A DNA stretch of 64,000 nt, from contig OY744464.1 in NCBI GenBank assembly GCA_963556145.1, positions 7,787,508 through 7,851,507 on the forward strand, written 5' to 3'. This DNA comes from Hygrocybe punicea (taxonomy: Eukaryota > Basidiomycota > Agaricomycetes > Agaricales > Hygrophoraceae). Below the pieces are notes generated by a model, which had not been told where the DNA came from, did no database searches, and saw only the letters and a list, made by a program, of their open reading frames with translations. Position numbers and translations under genes: made by a program. Positions 1 to 11,535 of this stretch are shown in pieces. How positions within the stretch are numbered: position 1 is the first letter of the stretch; each line of letters begins with the position of its first letter.

Positions 1-732
1 ACATCCAGCAATCCCCTTGACACACGGAAACGAAAAAGCCAGCCTTGGTGTACGATCTGATGAATGTGAGCCCGGAGCTACGATGGCGAGAATATCCGGA
101 AATGGGTGGTGTGAGATTCCAAACACTACTCAAAGATACCAAGTAAGTCGCCGCAACAATCACCTCATAGCGTGTTCCTGACGACGGCGAAGCCCTTTGG
201 CGTTAGCTATTCGGGTGCCACATTCAAATACACGGTCCTTGACACGTCAGGTCGCCGTTCAGCAGCTCAGGATACGCAAGCTCCTTTTCGTCCTGTACAA
301 TTAATCCAACTCTATTCGACAGTCGGCCAACTTCCCCAGACGTCATATCATTCTCTTCTAACACCGTATTCATTCTTTGGTCTTCGCCGTACGAACAAGT
401 ACATCGAGAACCTCTTTGTGAGATCGACGAAGCACACAGAGAAGCATTTCATCAATATGGAAGGTGTTATTCCAAACTCCAAATTGGTCATTCTGCCATC
501 CGAGAACGAGGCGGCATGGAAGAGAGAACTATTCCTCAGACCAGGTCAGTGGATACCTTGGGTGACGTTGACGGTTGTGATTGGGGCGGCTATCATTGTG
601 TTTGTTCTACATTTAAATGAGGTGAGAATTGACGAGCGTTTATGTCCTTGCCATTTTGACAGAATTATTCAGAGGGAGGACGAATTGGAACGCCGCAGAG
701 CCGCATATCATATCAACTTTGCTGTATTGTGA
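1..732 (+). CDS. 3' part of an unidentified multi-exon gene with one membrane segment
   Basis: I do not recognise this gene. Its 5' end lies outside the window. An open frame runs from base 2 to about 141. It could be followed by a short intron at 142-170 (GTAAGT...ATAG) and another at about 212-250 (GTTAGC...CGTCAG, with a CTTGAC branch-like site). After that, one frame stays open to the TGA at 730-732. That last exon carries a hydrophobic stretch (WIPWVTLTVVIGAAIIVFVL) typical of a single membrane-spanning helix about 40 residues before the end, followed by a charged tail rich in R, E and D. This suggests a type I-like membrane protein, but other frames are also open here. The upstream introns are guesses, so confidence is low. 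Confidence 0.35.
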
Positions 733-752
733 TATTGGTTGTATCTGTTATT

Positions 753-887
753 AATTTGAATTGTACAACTTCGAATAATATTACGGGAAGTTCTGATCGG
801 CAGAGCGATGAGAAGAGCGACTGAAGGTTGCGAACAAACGGACGAACAAGGGGATGAAGGGCACTACGGGGTTGGAAGTACAGGGCT
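753..887 (+). repeat. 135-bp dispersed repeat, copy A
   Basis: This 135-bp block matches the reverse complement of 59992-60126 at roughly 88-90% by eye. Similarity stops abruptly at both ends. It lies between the stop of the first gene and the stop of the F-box gene. No terminal inverted repeats or target duplication were found, so the mechanism is unknown. Confidence 0.7.
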
Positions 888-950
888 TCGAATATTCCAA
901 TTCACAACAGAATAACTTAAATTAGTACATGAAGGAACGAAGGGGCTGTA

Positions 951-2513
951 TCATACATGCATTGCAAGCCACGTTGAGACATGATGTTCTACGTCGCTGA
1001 GATTGACCGACTGAACGCCAGCACACTTGGCATGAATCGACCGAATGAGCGCCATGGTATTTTTTCCAATCTCCCATGACTCTGTTTTCCCCATGAACGT
1101 AATGTGTTGCAGCAGCGGAAAGCCAGCCAACCAAATCGGAAATTGGGTGATCAGACTGGCAGAAAGGAATGTGGGATCGGCCCAGATGACAAGGTGTGTG
1201 ATGCCGTGTAAAATGTGGTTGACGCTGATGTATCCTTCATTCATGAGTAAGTCCAGCCAATAGTCACCTCCTGTTGGAAGAACGAGGGTCACGGACAATA
1301 GGAGGCCGCGGGCCGCCACCGACGCGAGAAGAACGGACAACGATCTATATCCATCGTGATGGCCATAAGTCGAAAGAAGGCGAAGTGTATTAAGACTCGC
1401 ACAGACGGATAAAAAACGAAGACGAGGTAACGAATCGCTGGGCGAGAGCAGTTGAAAAACATAGTCAATTGGGGCGGTAAGCGCCGTCAGTTGACGAAAA
1501 GCTGCTTTCCTGCAGGGGGAGAAGTCGTATGCTGTAGGTAAGCCTTCACCAAGGCTAAGGGTGATGACCCGGCGGTGTCGAGAGAGGAATTTGGATAATG
1601 CAACACCAGAAATGTTGCAATGCGCGAGAGATAGCCTCGAAAGTGTGGGTACGGTGATGCTTGGGAGAATTTTGCCCCACCTTGTGGAGGGAAGGTTAAG
1701 ATACATGAAAGAGAGGTTGGTGATGGAAGAGGTGTTGATGATCTGGATAGTCCAAAATGAGAGGGCCGGATGTAAGAGCAGCGGGTCGTGAACGTGGAAG
1801 ACCTTGAGTGTGGAGTGTAACTGGTGGGCTTTATGGCCGATACTGGAAAGCCCCAATGCCTCTCGAAGTGGATCCAATCTGTAGAACAAGGAGACGAGAC
1901 GAGAGTTCGGAGAATGTTTATCGCGTGACTTTGATTCACGCCACAACGCTGCATCCTCCCAGCCGGGCCACCCCACAATTCCATAAGATTCAGAAGCTGC
2001 TGGGGGGAGTCTCCCACCAAATACTTTTACGGCCGTGCACGACTTCCCCAACGCAGTTTCAAAAATGTCTTCGAGAAGTTGGATCCATTTCCTAAAAAAC
2101 CGAATTGCCTGCTCCTTCGCCGGATACGAAAGAGCCCAGTAGTTGGTGTTCGTGAAATCGAGCGTCAACTGTTCCAAGCGAGTCAGCTTCGGAAGTAACC
2201 ATACAAGTTGACGAATTTCTGAATGAAAGCCGTTGAAACTAAACCGGTAACGAAGGTTTCCAATAGCGGTCATGAAGAGTGAAGTGCGAAGCGCAGGAAA
2301 CACGTTTGAGGATTGCCTTGAGAGCGTTACTGAAGGCAAAAACGTCGGGTCTTCGAAACCATACCGGGAGAGATAAAGGTGGATAGCGCAGAAGTGAAGG
2401 CGTCGACACGATAACGCAAGTTGTAACAGTCCTTCTTCTGTGATGTCTTTTAGGATTAGAAAAACTAGCTCGTTGGGGAGGCTGAGAAACCCAAGTCTGG
2501 ATACGGGCTGCAT
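951..2513 (-). CDS. F-box protein (single exon)
   Basis: This is an intronless 520-residue reading frame. An F-box-like segment sits at the very N-terminus (about residues 8-50: LSLPNELVFLILKDI, then LLQLALSCRRLHF). The rest is leucine-rich but irregular, as in the agaricomycete F-box families. Members of this class bind Skp1 and act as substrate adaptors of SCF ubiquitin ligases. The target cannot be inferred here. The frame is open upstream to 2642 but with only a TTG there, so I chose the ATG at 2511-2513, which places the F-box at the expected terminal position. The stop is TGA at 951-953. No neighbour appears to be co-regulated with it. Confidence 0.75.
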   Translation of the reverse strand: MQPVSRLGFLSLPNELVFLILKDITEEGLLQLALSCRRLHFCAIHLYLSRYGFEDPTFLPSVTLSRQSSNVFPALRTSLFMTAIGNLRYRFSFNGFHSEIRQLVWLLPKLTRLEQLTLDFTNTNYWALSYPAKEQAIRFFRKWIQLLEDIFETALGKSCTAVKVFGGRLPPAASESYGIVGWPGWEDAALWRESKSRDKHSPNSRLVSLFYRLDPLREALGLSSIGHKAHQLHSTLKVFHVHDPLLLHPALSFWTIQIINTSSITNLSFMYLNLPSTRWGKILPSITVPTLSRLSLAHCNISGVALSKFLSRHRRVITLSLGEGLPTAYDFSPCRKAAFRQLTALTAPIDYVFQLLSPSDSLPRLRFLSVCASLNTLRLLSTYGHHDGYRSLSVLLASVAARGLLLSVTLVLPTGGDYWLDLLMNEGYISVNHILHGITHLVIWADPTFLSASLITQFPIWLAGFPLLQHITFMGKTESWEIGKNTMALIRSIHAKCAGVQSVNLSDVEHHVSTWLAMHV

Positions 2514-2713
2514 GTCAACGGCAGGTGCATACGAATTCGGACGTGGATTGGTTTCAAGGTGCGCTATTGCGTAGAGCGGTGACCGTTCTGTGTTAGCGAA
2601 ACCACGAAGCACCAAAGCAACTCTGTTGAGTATGGAAAGCAACAGTGATCAGCCCTAAATTTTTGTAACGCGATATTCAATCACCGCGTTTCGGGCCTGG
2701 GAAGTACGGTACG

Positions 2714-3020
2714 CCATAGGTTTTCACTGGACAAAATTCATATTCCGAGTCCTAAATTTATTTAGGCTCGGTCTTACATGACCTGAGCCACCAAAATCCA
2801 AATTCCACTCTATCGTCGCGGCAAATGCGGAGTTTGGCCATGTTTACCTTCTCATTCATTTTTTTTCTAACAAGACATTTATCTTTGAAATAAGTTGCAA
2901 AGAGCAGTGTATGTAAATAGTAGTCAAGGGGGTGGCGGAATGGGAATCCCAAACCAGGGGTGGGGGGGGGGGGGGTCCAGCCCAGAAAGTTCCGGTTTTG
3001 GAAAGTCCGCGTGTCTGAGT
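2714..3020. repeat. Degenerate non-autonomous repeat, family with conserved ends (copy 1)
   Basis: One edge (about 2716-2745) carries GTTTTCACTGGACAAAATTC. The other contains CAAGGGGGTGGCGGAA, a G-run of about 14 and a TTCCGGTTTTGGAAAG block. The same two edge motifs recur, in the other orientation, around 17040-17120 and 17690-17715. The internal TAAATTTATTTAGG plus ATTCCGAGTCC block recurs at about 40343-40372. The TTTGGAAAGTC/CTCAGAC block recurs at 6475-6545. It looks like a short mobile repeat without coding capacity. Short open frames inside it are not meaningful. Confidence 0.5.
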
Positions 3021-3321
3021 CCAGTCCAAGTCTGCATAGCCCAATAATGCCAAACAAACACCTCAAAACTTGTCGAACGACGCCGACATAGACCCCAGTG
3101 ACGCCAATGACAACAACGCAGACCCTAGCAATACCATTCTGATATCACCGAAGTTTCGTACGTCTTTTTGTTACACTATTGCAACCCAGTGAGTAGTTCA
3201 AGTCTCAACTCATACCAGTCTGACTTCGTGAAATTCAGGCTCTCCTCACAATATGTTACTTGCTGCTCCTTTTCAATTTAGTGTCATCCTCTATCCGTTT
3301 TGGTGCCGAATACCGTCAATA

Positions 3322-5288
3322 ATGTCTGATGATGAGGGATTGCTATGCCCGACCTGCCAACGGTTTATTTCATATCGTGCTGTGAAATCCAACAACAACG
3401 GCAACCAAGGCCGTATGATTGCTGTGGTGAGTAGTTCCTGGCGATGCCCCATCAATTTACTGGTGATGACCGATTCAATACAGTGCAAGATGCTTGATCC
3501 CATCATGCGCATACAGTGTAATTTCTTCCGATGGCAAAAAGGTTCCCGCTCAAGCAGTTCCTGCTCTCCCTCGCTCCCTTCCTCCAGCCAGCTTCAACCA
3601 GTCGCTGAGAACATCCCTAGCTCCGGTCAGCCTGAAAGACATCCTGAAAGCACCCCTCATCTTTCCTATACCACTACGCCTGCCGAACTGGTCGTTCCGC
3701 TCCCTCAGGCCCAGAAGGAGTCTTGTCCAGCTCCTCGATGCAAATCTACCAGGATTCGAGCTGATTGCTGCCGCCGCTACTGCAAAACCCATTGCATAGC
3801 AACTGGTGGTTGCCTCAGTCCGCCGCATTTTGTGACCAAGGCTATGGCATGTCTAGATCCCATACCCGCTGCTCGTCAGACTCCCATTTCTGCAGTCCCA
3901 TTGGGTGCTCCACTCTCCCTTCCAGTGTATACACCAGTAACGGCATCGTCCTCCTCTGTTTTGCCTGTCGCCGAATCTGCCACTGCTACCTTGCCAGCTT
4001 CTCTTCCCACTCCAATCACATTCACTCAGGGTGACACACTGAATGCTCAGCCTGACCCACGATACGCATCACAAATGTCGGCCATCTTCACTGAGCAGTG
4101 GAAGACAGAGCAACAACTTCGGGAGAAAAAACGGCATGTTGATGCCCAGCGGCTTGATTACATACAGAAGTCTAAGCATAACATCATCGTCTACGTGTGG
4201 TTGAAGGTCTGTTGTCCATTAAGTATGATTTATCATGTTGCTGATATGTTACACAGGATGACATGGAACCTGTTGTTACCAACTGCCAGGATGCATTCAC
4301 CTGGCCATATTTCATTGTCACCCGCGATGTTCTTGATGACCTCGATTTTCCGTCCAATGTCACCTGCTTACAGCTCCACCGCACATCACTCGGTACCTGG
4401 ACACGCATCAAGCTCGGACACATCATTACCGTTCAAGAGAATGAGCAGATCTTTCTCAAGGCACTCGATGTTGTCCGCTGCAAGGACTTGGATCGACACC
4501 TTGCGCTGACATCCATGCATGATGTGCCTCATTTTCGCAACAACTTGCCTCGTGAGCGTCGCTATGTCAAAAGCAAGATACAGGAAGCAAAGACTCATCC
4601 ATCACATCGCAAGTCAATGCCATACATTGAAATTACCGATTCATCTGATGAGGAGTCGAATTCACTGAAATGTAAGCGAGACGATGCAAGCTGTGCTAGG
4701 ACAAGAGTTAGACGAAAAAGCCGTGTAATGCCGATACAAAGACTTGACATCTTGAGTGACCCCGATATTGTTATGCCTCAACCAGGGCATACCATCAAAG
4801 TGGAGCCTGTCTCGCCGTCACATCCTACTTCACATCCTACTTCACGTTCTACCTCATGCGTTGGATCACCCATTGTCATCAGTGCCGATTCATCTGACAA
4901 TAGTGACAAGTCAGACAAGTCGGACAAGTCGGACAAGTCGGACAAGATTTCATGGCCACGGGACTACCATGTCGTTGATGTGGTTGCCTTCTTCCATGCT
5001 TGTGAGAACTCTGAGGGCCAAATGGAGCAGATATTCAGGGCTCATTTTGATACTCCATTTCACAGATCCACTGTCTACGATCACAAGCGGCGCTGGCAGA
5101 AAGCATCACAAGTTGTAAAGGATGACGCCCTCCATGCTGGCCACACCCCAGCGGGACTATGGTCTAAATTCATGGCTAACAATCCAGCAAAGGGGTCCAA
5201 GGTGAAAGCGGCGAAGGTGAAAGTGGTGATGGTGAAAGCGGCGACGGCGATGAATAGTAGGCTCTCCGCATCAGGAAGTGATAATTGA
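3322..5288 (+). CDS. GRF-type zinc-finger protein, agaricomycete family
   Basis: Three exons are joined in phase: 3322-3426, 3484-4206 and 4257-5288. Introns are 57 nt (3427-3483, GTGAGT...ACAG) and 50 nt (4207-4256, GTCTGT...ACAG). The first splice builds a GRF zinc finger: CPTC near residue 10, then GNQGRMIAVC, then QCNFFRW. GRF fingers elsewhere bind single-stranded nucleic acid (APE2, TOP3A, NEIL3). A second cysteine/histidine cluster follows (CPAPRCKS, CCRRYCKTHC). The C-terminal half begins DDMEPVVTNC and contains FTWPYFIVT, an acidic patch (DSSDEES), a four-to-five-fold Ser-Asp-Lys tandem repeat and a final WPRDYHVVDVVAFF domain before a Lys-rich tail. I chose the ATG at 3322 because the finger starts right after it; an upstream in-frame ATG lies at 3253. 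The cellular role is unknown. Confidence 0.75.
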
Positions 5289-5364
5289 TTTTTTCTTGTT
5301 CAGTTACTCTTACATCAACTCGTTTTGTTGCAATCAATTGATTTTTAGTATCAAACATAGTACA

Positions 5365-6501
5365 TCAATCTGGTTGAGTACTGGGTGACTGCCCTTCCCT
5401 CTCCAGTTTCTCTCTCGTCATACAATTCCTCTGTAAAATCATCTCATCCAGAAAGAAATTATACTTATCTGGCAACATCTTCCGACAAATGGCATGAAAG
5501 CCACCAAGCCATACATTTGTTTGTTCTGCGATTGAAGAGTTAAAATACCAACCATTACCATCCTCACCGAGGAGCTCTGGAAATAATGCAGGGTTGCAGT
5601 ATTGTTGGCAGAAGATGTCCTTCTCAGAGTGTTTGCATTTGAAATGAAACACATCCACCGAAAGCCCAACATTAGTGACATTCATGTCTGTTCGCCAGAG
5701 GTGAATGACTCGATGTTCCACAAATTGATGTTCGCCAACCTAGATAACCGTTACCATAGAAGCAAGTCCAAGAGGAGCCACTAACTTGTATGATGTCAGG
5801 GATGTCATTGTAATAGATCCGCCTGCCATTTTTCACACAAAAGTCGTGGTGGTAATTAGTACGGCATTGCTTCCAAGGTTATTATCAAAATCTGTGATCA
5901 TGATCAACGGTTTCAACTCACCTTCACAATACAAGTGCACAACCCACACAGGCAAGACACCTTTATCCAGTGTGTATAATACTCCTTGCCGTTTCTCAGC
6001 CTTGTGAAGACGGAGTCCCTTCCTGGCTCGGTCACAATCAGCATTCACACACTCATGTCGTGGTGGGTAAAGTGTGCATGAGGATGCTTATCCATTTGTG
6101 TCAACAGCTTGCTGTAAGGTGGGTGGACTACACGCACCGAATCCAAGTTCATGCCCATGTTCCCGGAACATGGCTTCCCTTCCATTTTCAACAAAATCGT
6201 TCAGATCCCAGATAATCTCCTTCATCATGTTCCAGCAGGTAACAATGAGAGAATTCGAGATCTTGCAGACACGGCTCAAGAATGTGACAATAGAGGGAGG
6301 AAGGATCTGGGGTGGATTAAGAGATGGATGATTGGAAGGTTGTGCAAGTAAGATATCATCCTTGAGGAGGCGGGCATAGGTATAAAACCTGAATAGAGTG
6401 ATAAACGAACGACTATCAAATGTATCGGGGTTATGCTTGAGAAGGTATAGTAATGGTGGTAACATATTACTAGACTCAGACTCAGACTCAGACTCAGACA
6501 C
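5365..6501 (-). pseudogene. KDZ-associated cysteine-cluster (CxC5/CxC6-like) gene, probably decaying
   Basis: Three minus-strand blocks belong together in order. The N-terminal block (6501-6088) contains ARLLKDDILLAQP and LPPSIVTFLSRVC. The middle block (6048 to about 5885) contains KRQGVLYTLDKGVLPVW and HLYCEG. The C-terminal block (about 5850-5365) contains CRTNYHHDFCV and SSIAEQTNVWLGGFH. I recognise these as the pattern of fungal proteins with CxC5/CxC6 cysteine clusters that accompany KDZ transposases; their function is unknown. The GTGAGT after HLYCEG has a plausible acceptor, but the phases do not join. The junction near 6050-6100 also does not splice cleanly. I therefore read it as a frameshifted or degenerate copy. 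The Ser-Glu repeat at the apparent N-terminus comes from an overlapping CTCAGA simple repeat (about 6476-6500). Confidence 0.55.
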
Positions 6502-6695
6502 TCAGACTTTCCAAAACCGGAATGTCCTCGTCCAGCTGGGGGCCTTAAATTTTTTTCCGACTTGGGTTCAAATGTGCCCTAAAATGGACATACATAGCAC
6601 ACAACGAGAAGAAGAGCTGTCCATGTGAGAAGCAGCTGTCCATGAATCAATACATCATAATAAAATTTTTATTCGTCGATCTACACAGTTGTTAC

Positions 6696-7519
6696 ATGGC
6701 AAAGAGGAAGAGGTAAGAGATTTGAGCTTGTAGTTCTATATTATACGAAGACCGTTGCAGGGCCACACAGGAATTCTTGGCTGACAGTTTTCTTGACTGT
6801 CCGGACTGTGGCCAGGTGATTCATGTTGGTACTGGTGGGGAAAGGAACCTAGAGAGTCATTGCTCCTCAAAGACATGTAGGACAAAAATTGCGGAACAGA
6901 ACGCACAAATCAAACAAAGGCCAGATAAATCACTCCTCACATTTTTCGGACCCAAGCTTGCACTCAACCAACCCACAGTCTCCACACCTACACCTGTCCA
7001 TGTGCCAGAAGATATCACTAGCAACCCAGCCGTCTACAATGACATCTCTCCCTCAATGGCATCCAGCGTCCTCGCCCAGATCCGGTGTGAGATAAAGGCA
7101 CGAGCGAGCCCAGTCCACCTCAACATTGAAATCGTTCGGCCAGGCATGTTTGCCACATTCAAGGAGCACCTAGACCGGACGGCACACATTCGCGGGCCGA
7201 GCTACTTCCACATTGTCCACTTCGACCTGCACAGCGCAGTGTCACGTAAGAACAAGCAAGCCAGTCTGTACTTCAGCTTGCCAGACTCGGACGAGATGGA
7301 AGAGGTTTCGGCGCAGGACGTGGCTGCACTCCTCCGTCAATTGCAGTTGCCATTCTGCGTGTTGAATGCATGTGAGTCGGCGCTAGCAACCTGTGGTGAT
7401 GACGCAACATCGCGAAGGTGTTTAGGGCTCACGGCATCAAATCTGTTCTTGCAATGTCCTTCAAGGTGTCCAGCAGCACTGCCAAGCTTTTCCTAAAGGC
7501 CTTCTACCACCACCCCTAG
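6696..7519 (+). pseudogene. Zinc-finger/CHAT-domain fusion gene, frameshifted
   Basis: Exon 1 (6696-6712) starts with an ATG and splices over a 48-nt intron (6713-6760, GTAAGA...GCAG) in phase to exon 2. Exon 2 opens with a CPDC...H...C zinc-finger-like motif (FLDCPDCGQVIHVGTGGE). A linker with LLTFFGPK follows, and then a CHAT domain: FHIVHFDLH, then DVAALLRQLQLPFCVLNACES. CHAT domains are caspase/separase-fold proteases. The second catalytic residue is the Cys of NACES and the first the His of HFDLH, and both are present. After GDDATS the frame breaks at about 7405-7415. One frame over it continues as RAHGIKSVLAMSFKVSSS and FLKAFYHH to TAG 7517-7519, which is the expected rest of the CHAT fold. 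It therefore carries a single-nucleotide-type frameshift. The fusion partner and biological role are unknown. Confidence 0.65.
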
Positions 7520-7806
7520 CAGTACTATTTGACCTATATACATGGGACTACCCACCCAGAGTTTTGTCAAAAGCATTGGCTCCTGGCACTGTAAAAATTG
7601 GCCATCTTCATGGGTGTTGGCATGACTTGAAGAACCACCATGATTGGCTGGCAAACGGTAATATGTACATATTGGGAAGCATACCTAGCATACCTAGATG
7701 TATACCTATAATAAATATTATCTCAATCCTCATTTCAAAAACGGCCCAAAAACATTCCAAAAACGGCCATGTCAAAATATATTTGTGGTTACAGAAATAC
7801 CCTTGT
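7520..7806. other. Intergenic, nothing recognised
   Basis: There is no convincing coding signal. A short TACCTAGCATACC-type repeat sits near 7680-7705 and AAAACGGCC twice near 7735-7770. The KDZ gene ends at 7807. Confidence 0.5.
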
Positions 7807-10800
7807 CTATGCAGCGAACTCAGGTTCCTCTTCGTCCTCGTCATCGTCAACTTCCTCGTCCCCAACTATATGATCCGCAGGTTCCACAAGCGGGTCCTCC
7901 CATAAACGGGTGAATTCCTTAGAGAGCGCCCGCTGTAAAGCGGCTTGACTGACAGCATAAGCTCGCATACCAGTGATAGTACCCGGATGCAGGGCCGTGC
8001 CTTCCCCGTTGTCCTTAAGCTCATCCCACCACGCTGCTTTCCACTCTAGGAAACACAGAACCCGCCTCATCTCCTCCTTTAACAGAAGTACTTCCTCCGA
8101 CCATCGTTTAGCACGGGCCTGTGACTTAGCCCATTCCACTCGCAAGGCTAATATATATCAGTATGTATGCAATCATGATCTGGCTCAAACTCACCTTCAT
8201 TCAATCGTGGGTCCGCTCCCTCTCCCACAAGTCCTTCGGCCACCCAGATCCATGAGATAACGCGGTGGCCTTCCCCTAGTCCCTTTGACAGCGCCTCGAT
8301 CTGTTTCTTTGATTTCTTCTTTCCATTGGCGCCAATCATGTCATTGGGGTCCTCGATACTTGTCTCCATACCACCAGGCGACCGGATGTCTTCATCACGT
8401 AAAATCTTTAGATCATTCTCCCATTCTCCAGAACCCAGTAAAGATAGTAACGCTGTACGCGCACGTCTGTATATCCCAACAGCTAGCGAAAGCTTGTTGT
8501 CCAAATGGTTTATAGCACCCACTGCACGTGTGTTGGGTCTTTGGCCATGGACATTCTTGTTTCGAAATTGTATTACGTGGGTCTTGGCACGGATCAAATT
8601 GCGTAACTTGTTGAGAGCATCGGCACATTGGGCTTTCCGTAGCTGGACTTCCAAATCAGCTAAGTGCGGAACACAACTGGCAGTGCATGAAATTGCATCC
8701 ATTTCTGAGGGTAACCACAGCTTGGTATCTTCCACTTCAACATCTTTGCCGAGATGTCCCATCAATCGTTTAATACCGGGCATATATACCAGTTGCAGAG
8801 GACGAAAGCGGTCAATCTGCCTGGAAAGCGAAGTTCGTCGGCGCTGAATTTCTGATAACTGATGGGCAGTTAGCGTTGCTTTTCCCTTCGCATCAGACTT
8901 TAACCGTCGTCTAATATATATTATTAGTAGTTCAAGCAAATAGAATCGCTACTCACTGAGATTCCTCTAACACTAGTCCCATCACTATAAATTCACTGGG
9001 ACCGACATCATGCAATGGCACCACGCCAGCTGCTTCGGACTGCTTTTCCTCGTCAGCAAGCTGTTGCTTGATGTCCGCCATAGTGATGCTGGTCACTTCA
9101 TAAATATAAGGGTTTGGCTTGGACTTGTCAGCCTCCCACGCAGTCATGCTGACCGTCCAGTCATGCACATTTGTTGCTCCTACTGACGCTGTGAATTCAT
9201 CGAATGCAGCTTGTTGACGATTACGCTCTGGGATAGCTACAAGTAGCTTCTGCCGGAGGGTGTGCCCTGTTACAGTGTTAGCACAGCATGAAGACGACAA
9301 TAAACATAGTCACCTACCGAAACCGACATACTTGCGCCAGTTGTGGTGACCAAAATGATCATTGAGCGTGTCGTGTCGAGATCCAGGACCCATTTCCTTC
9401 GTACTGTTCGCGACTGCATTGATCTCCGCCCAATTGCGCTCAATACCTTCTCCATCGGTACAACCTACTCCCAACATGAGATTTAAAGAGTGGGGGGCTT
9501 GACACACCAGTTTGTGTGAAGGTAAATGAAATTTTGGAACTCTGAACGAAACCTCTGTACTCTTCTTCAAACGTAACGGTTCTGGCATCTTATCCACACG
9601 GTTCCAAAAGCGGAGCTTGTAAATACAGTTGACGTCGTAAGTGAGGATGAGCCATAGTAACGTGACAGTGCTGATAGCTGACAAGAGGACGTAATTGATA
9701 TTGCAGTAGCTAGTCAAAAAAAGTCAGCAAGTTAGGACATACACTACCGGAAATACGTACCGTTCTCCTTTTTGTAAATCGCCTACTCCTTGTGGCCGGA
9801 TTAGCTCATGCCGAGCACAAATGCAAGACACAACGCCTGTGACACGTAATCCCGATGAGAATTTTCGATCCATGAGAGATTTTAAACCGCTGCAGGTGTT
9901 AATCTACAAAAACAATGAGTGTGAGATAAGTATCTTGAGAATTCATCACACATCATCTTCCGTGATGTGCTTCAAGATGTGCTCTTGATATGGCGCATCT
10001 TCAACAAAATAGCCTTTTCCAGTGTGCAGTCCTGGGTCTGCATCGCCCGTGCGAAGTCGATTTTTGAGTCTGAAATTTCCATCGATTGCCAGGATGAGAA
10101 TGTATAAAAACCTGGCGAGAATGTTAGCACCCGAGAGGTCATCGAGTCACCTATGCACATGAGTGAAGGAACCACATTCCACCAATCCTCTGGTAAGTTG
10201 ATTCCGGGTTGAGGGCATGCTGGGCATAGCTGAGCCAGTCCTCCTGGAGGTGTGGTCAGAATACCATCCAGAATATTGCCGTGACCGGCATGCTTGAGAA
10301 GTTTGATGTGGCGGTACATCCAGACCATACGCATAAAAGCTGGGTAACGATTCTGTACAAAAGTTAATAACGGCCCCATACCACGCCGGCAAAAGCTAAC
10401 CTTGGTACGTAATAGGCCAGTGTTATCTGACATTCTCTCTAACAACTTGTAGAACTCGTAGCCAGACACCTTGCTTGCAAGCGTGAGGAGATGGAAATGT
10501 TTGAGCAAACGCTTAGTACAGCAAGTTTGAGGTTGGTGAACAGTCGCCGGAAACAAGTCAGCCCGGAGTAGTTGAGTGCAATGAGGTATGCTGTGTTCGC
10601 AATCGCAAAAATCTACCGCCACGAGATGAATGCCGTTCATATGAAGTACAACAAAATCTTCATGTCCGGATTGGGGATTGACACAGCATCCAGTCGTGTG
10701 CCCTAACTGAATACGCAAACCCATCTCGCGAAGGGTTACCAGCTCAAAAAAATCGCCATTCCATTTCTGATTTAAAAGTCAATGTTGAATATTCTACTAG

Positions 10801-11412
10801 TCAAGCTAGAAACCTACCTTTATACGATGGAAAGGAAGCATCATGTGCCTCTGGCAGACAACAAGCCCTACATTCAATAAGCGAACCGAAGCAATCCTCA
10901 CACTGGAAATTTGGTGACGGTGGGCGCTCTAGGTGGGGAAGATGTCCGCAAGTTGGACAATGCTGACTCGATTGATCACCTCGCCCTTCGCGACATAAAT
11001 TCTCATGTAAATATTCCTCACGGTAGGCACAATCGCTGCCATATCCATTCCATTCGCGAAGAGGTGCGTCCTATCAGTCCAGGAGTATTAGTAATACCTC
11101 ACAACCTCGAGTCAAACTCACAGATCTAGGATAATGCCTTGCAGAGACCACCACTATATCCTCAGCCGATCCGCCATCCACATCTCCTTGATCATGCGCA
11201 AGATCTTGGTCAAAATCGGCCGACGGCTGCCAGAAATCCATACTCGAACTACTTTGCCCAGCTTTCGCCTTTTGAGGGGACCGCGGCATTGCGACAATCC
11301 TGTGTCGGTCCTTGGAAATGTAGATGGTGCGAGCATGAGCCAGGTTGACATCGTTGGCATCATCTGAGTCGTCGTCCCGACATACTGACCAAGTATGTTT
11401 ACTACGAGGCAT
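7807..11412 (-). CDS. KDZ (Kyakuja-Dileera-Zisupton) transposase with CxC2 cysteine cluster
   Basis: This is a long multi-exon gene. It starts at the ATG at 11410-11412 (MPRSKHTWSV) and ends at TAG 7807-7809. Exon 2 (DAPLREWNGYG, then CPTCGHLPHL and QCEDCFGSLIECRAC) is the CxC2 zinc cluster. The next exon starts KWNGDFFELVTLREMGLRIQ, followed by VDFCDC, PACPQPG, LAIDGNFRLK (the predicted first catalytic Asp region), YDVNCIYK, HLPSHKLVCQ and GVGCTDGEGIERNWA, all typical of KDZ transposases. The C-terminal exons are coiled-coil-rich and end in an acidic tail. Introns of about 50 nt fit in phase at several junctions (e.g. NEA/LRVEWAKS near 8146). One problem is that the frames upstream and downstream of about 10850-10862 differ by one base (CRACCL versus RHMMLPFHRI). 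The copy may thus be recently broken, or the base may be an error. Element ends were not found. Confidence 0.75.
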
Positions 11413-11535
11413 GTGGCAAGGCACGTGGACCGAACTTCGACCTTCAAGCTTCAAGCTTCAAGCGGCGTCCGCCTATATAATAATATATCATGGCATGGCG
11501 ACCTTTCCATCCTTCCCTACCTTCAACTCGTCTGT

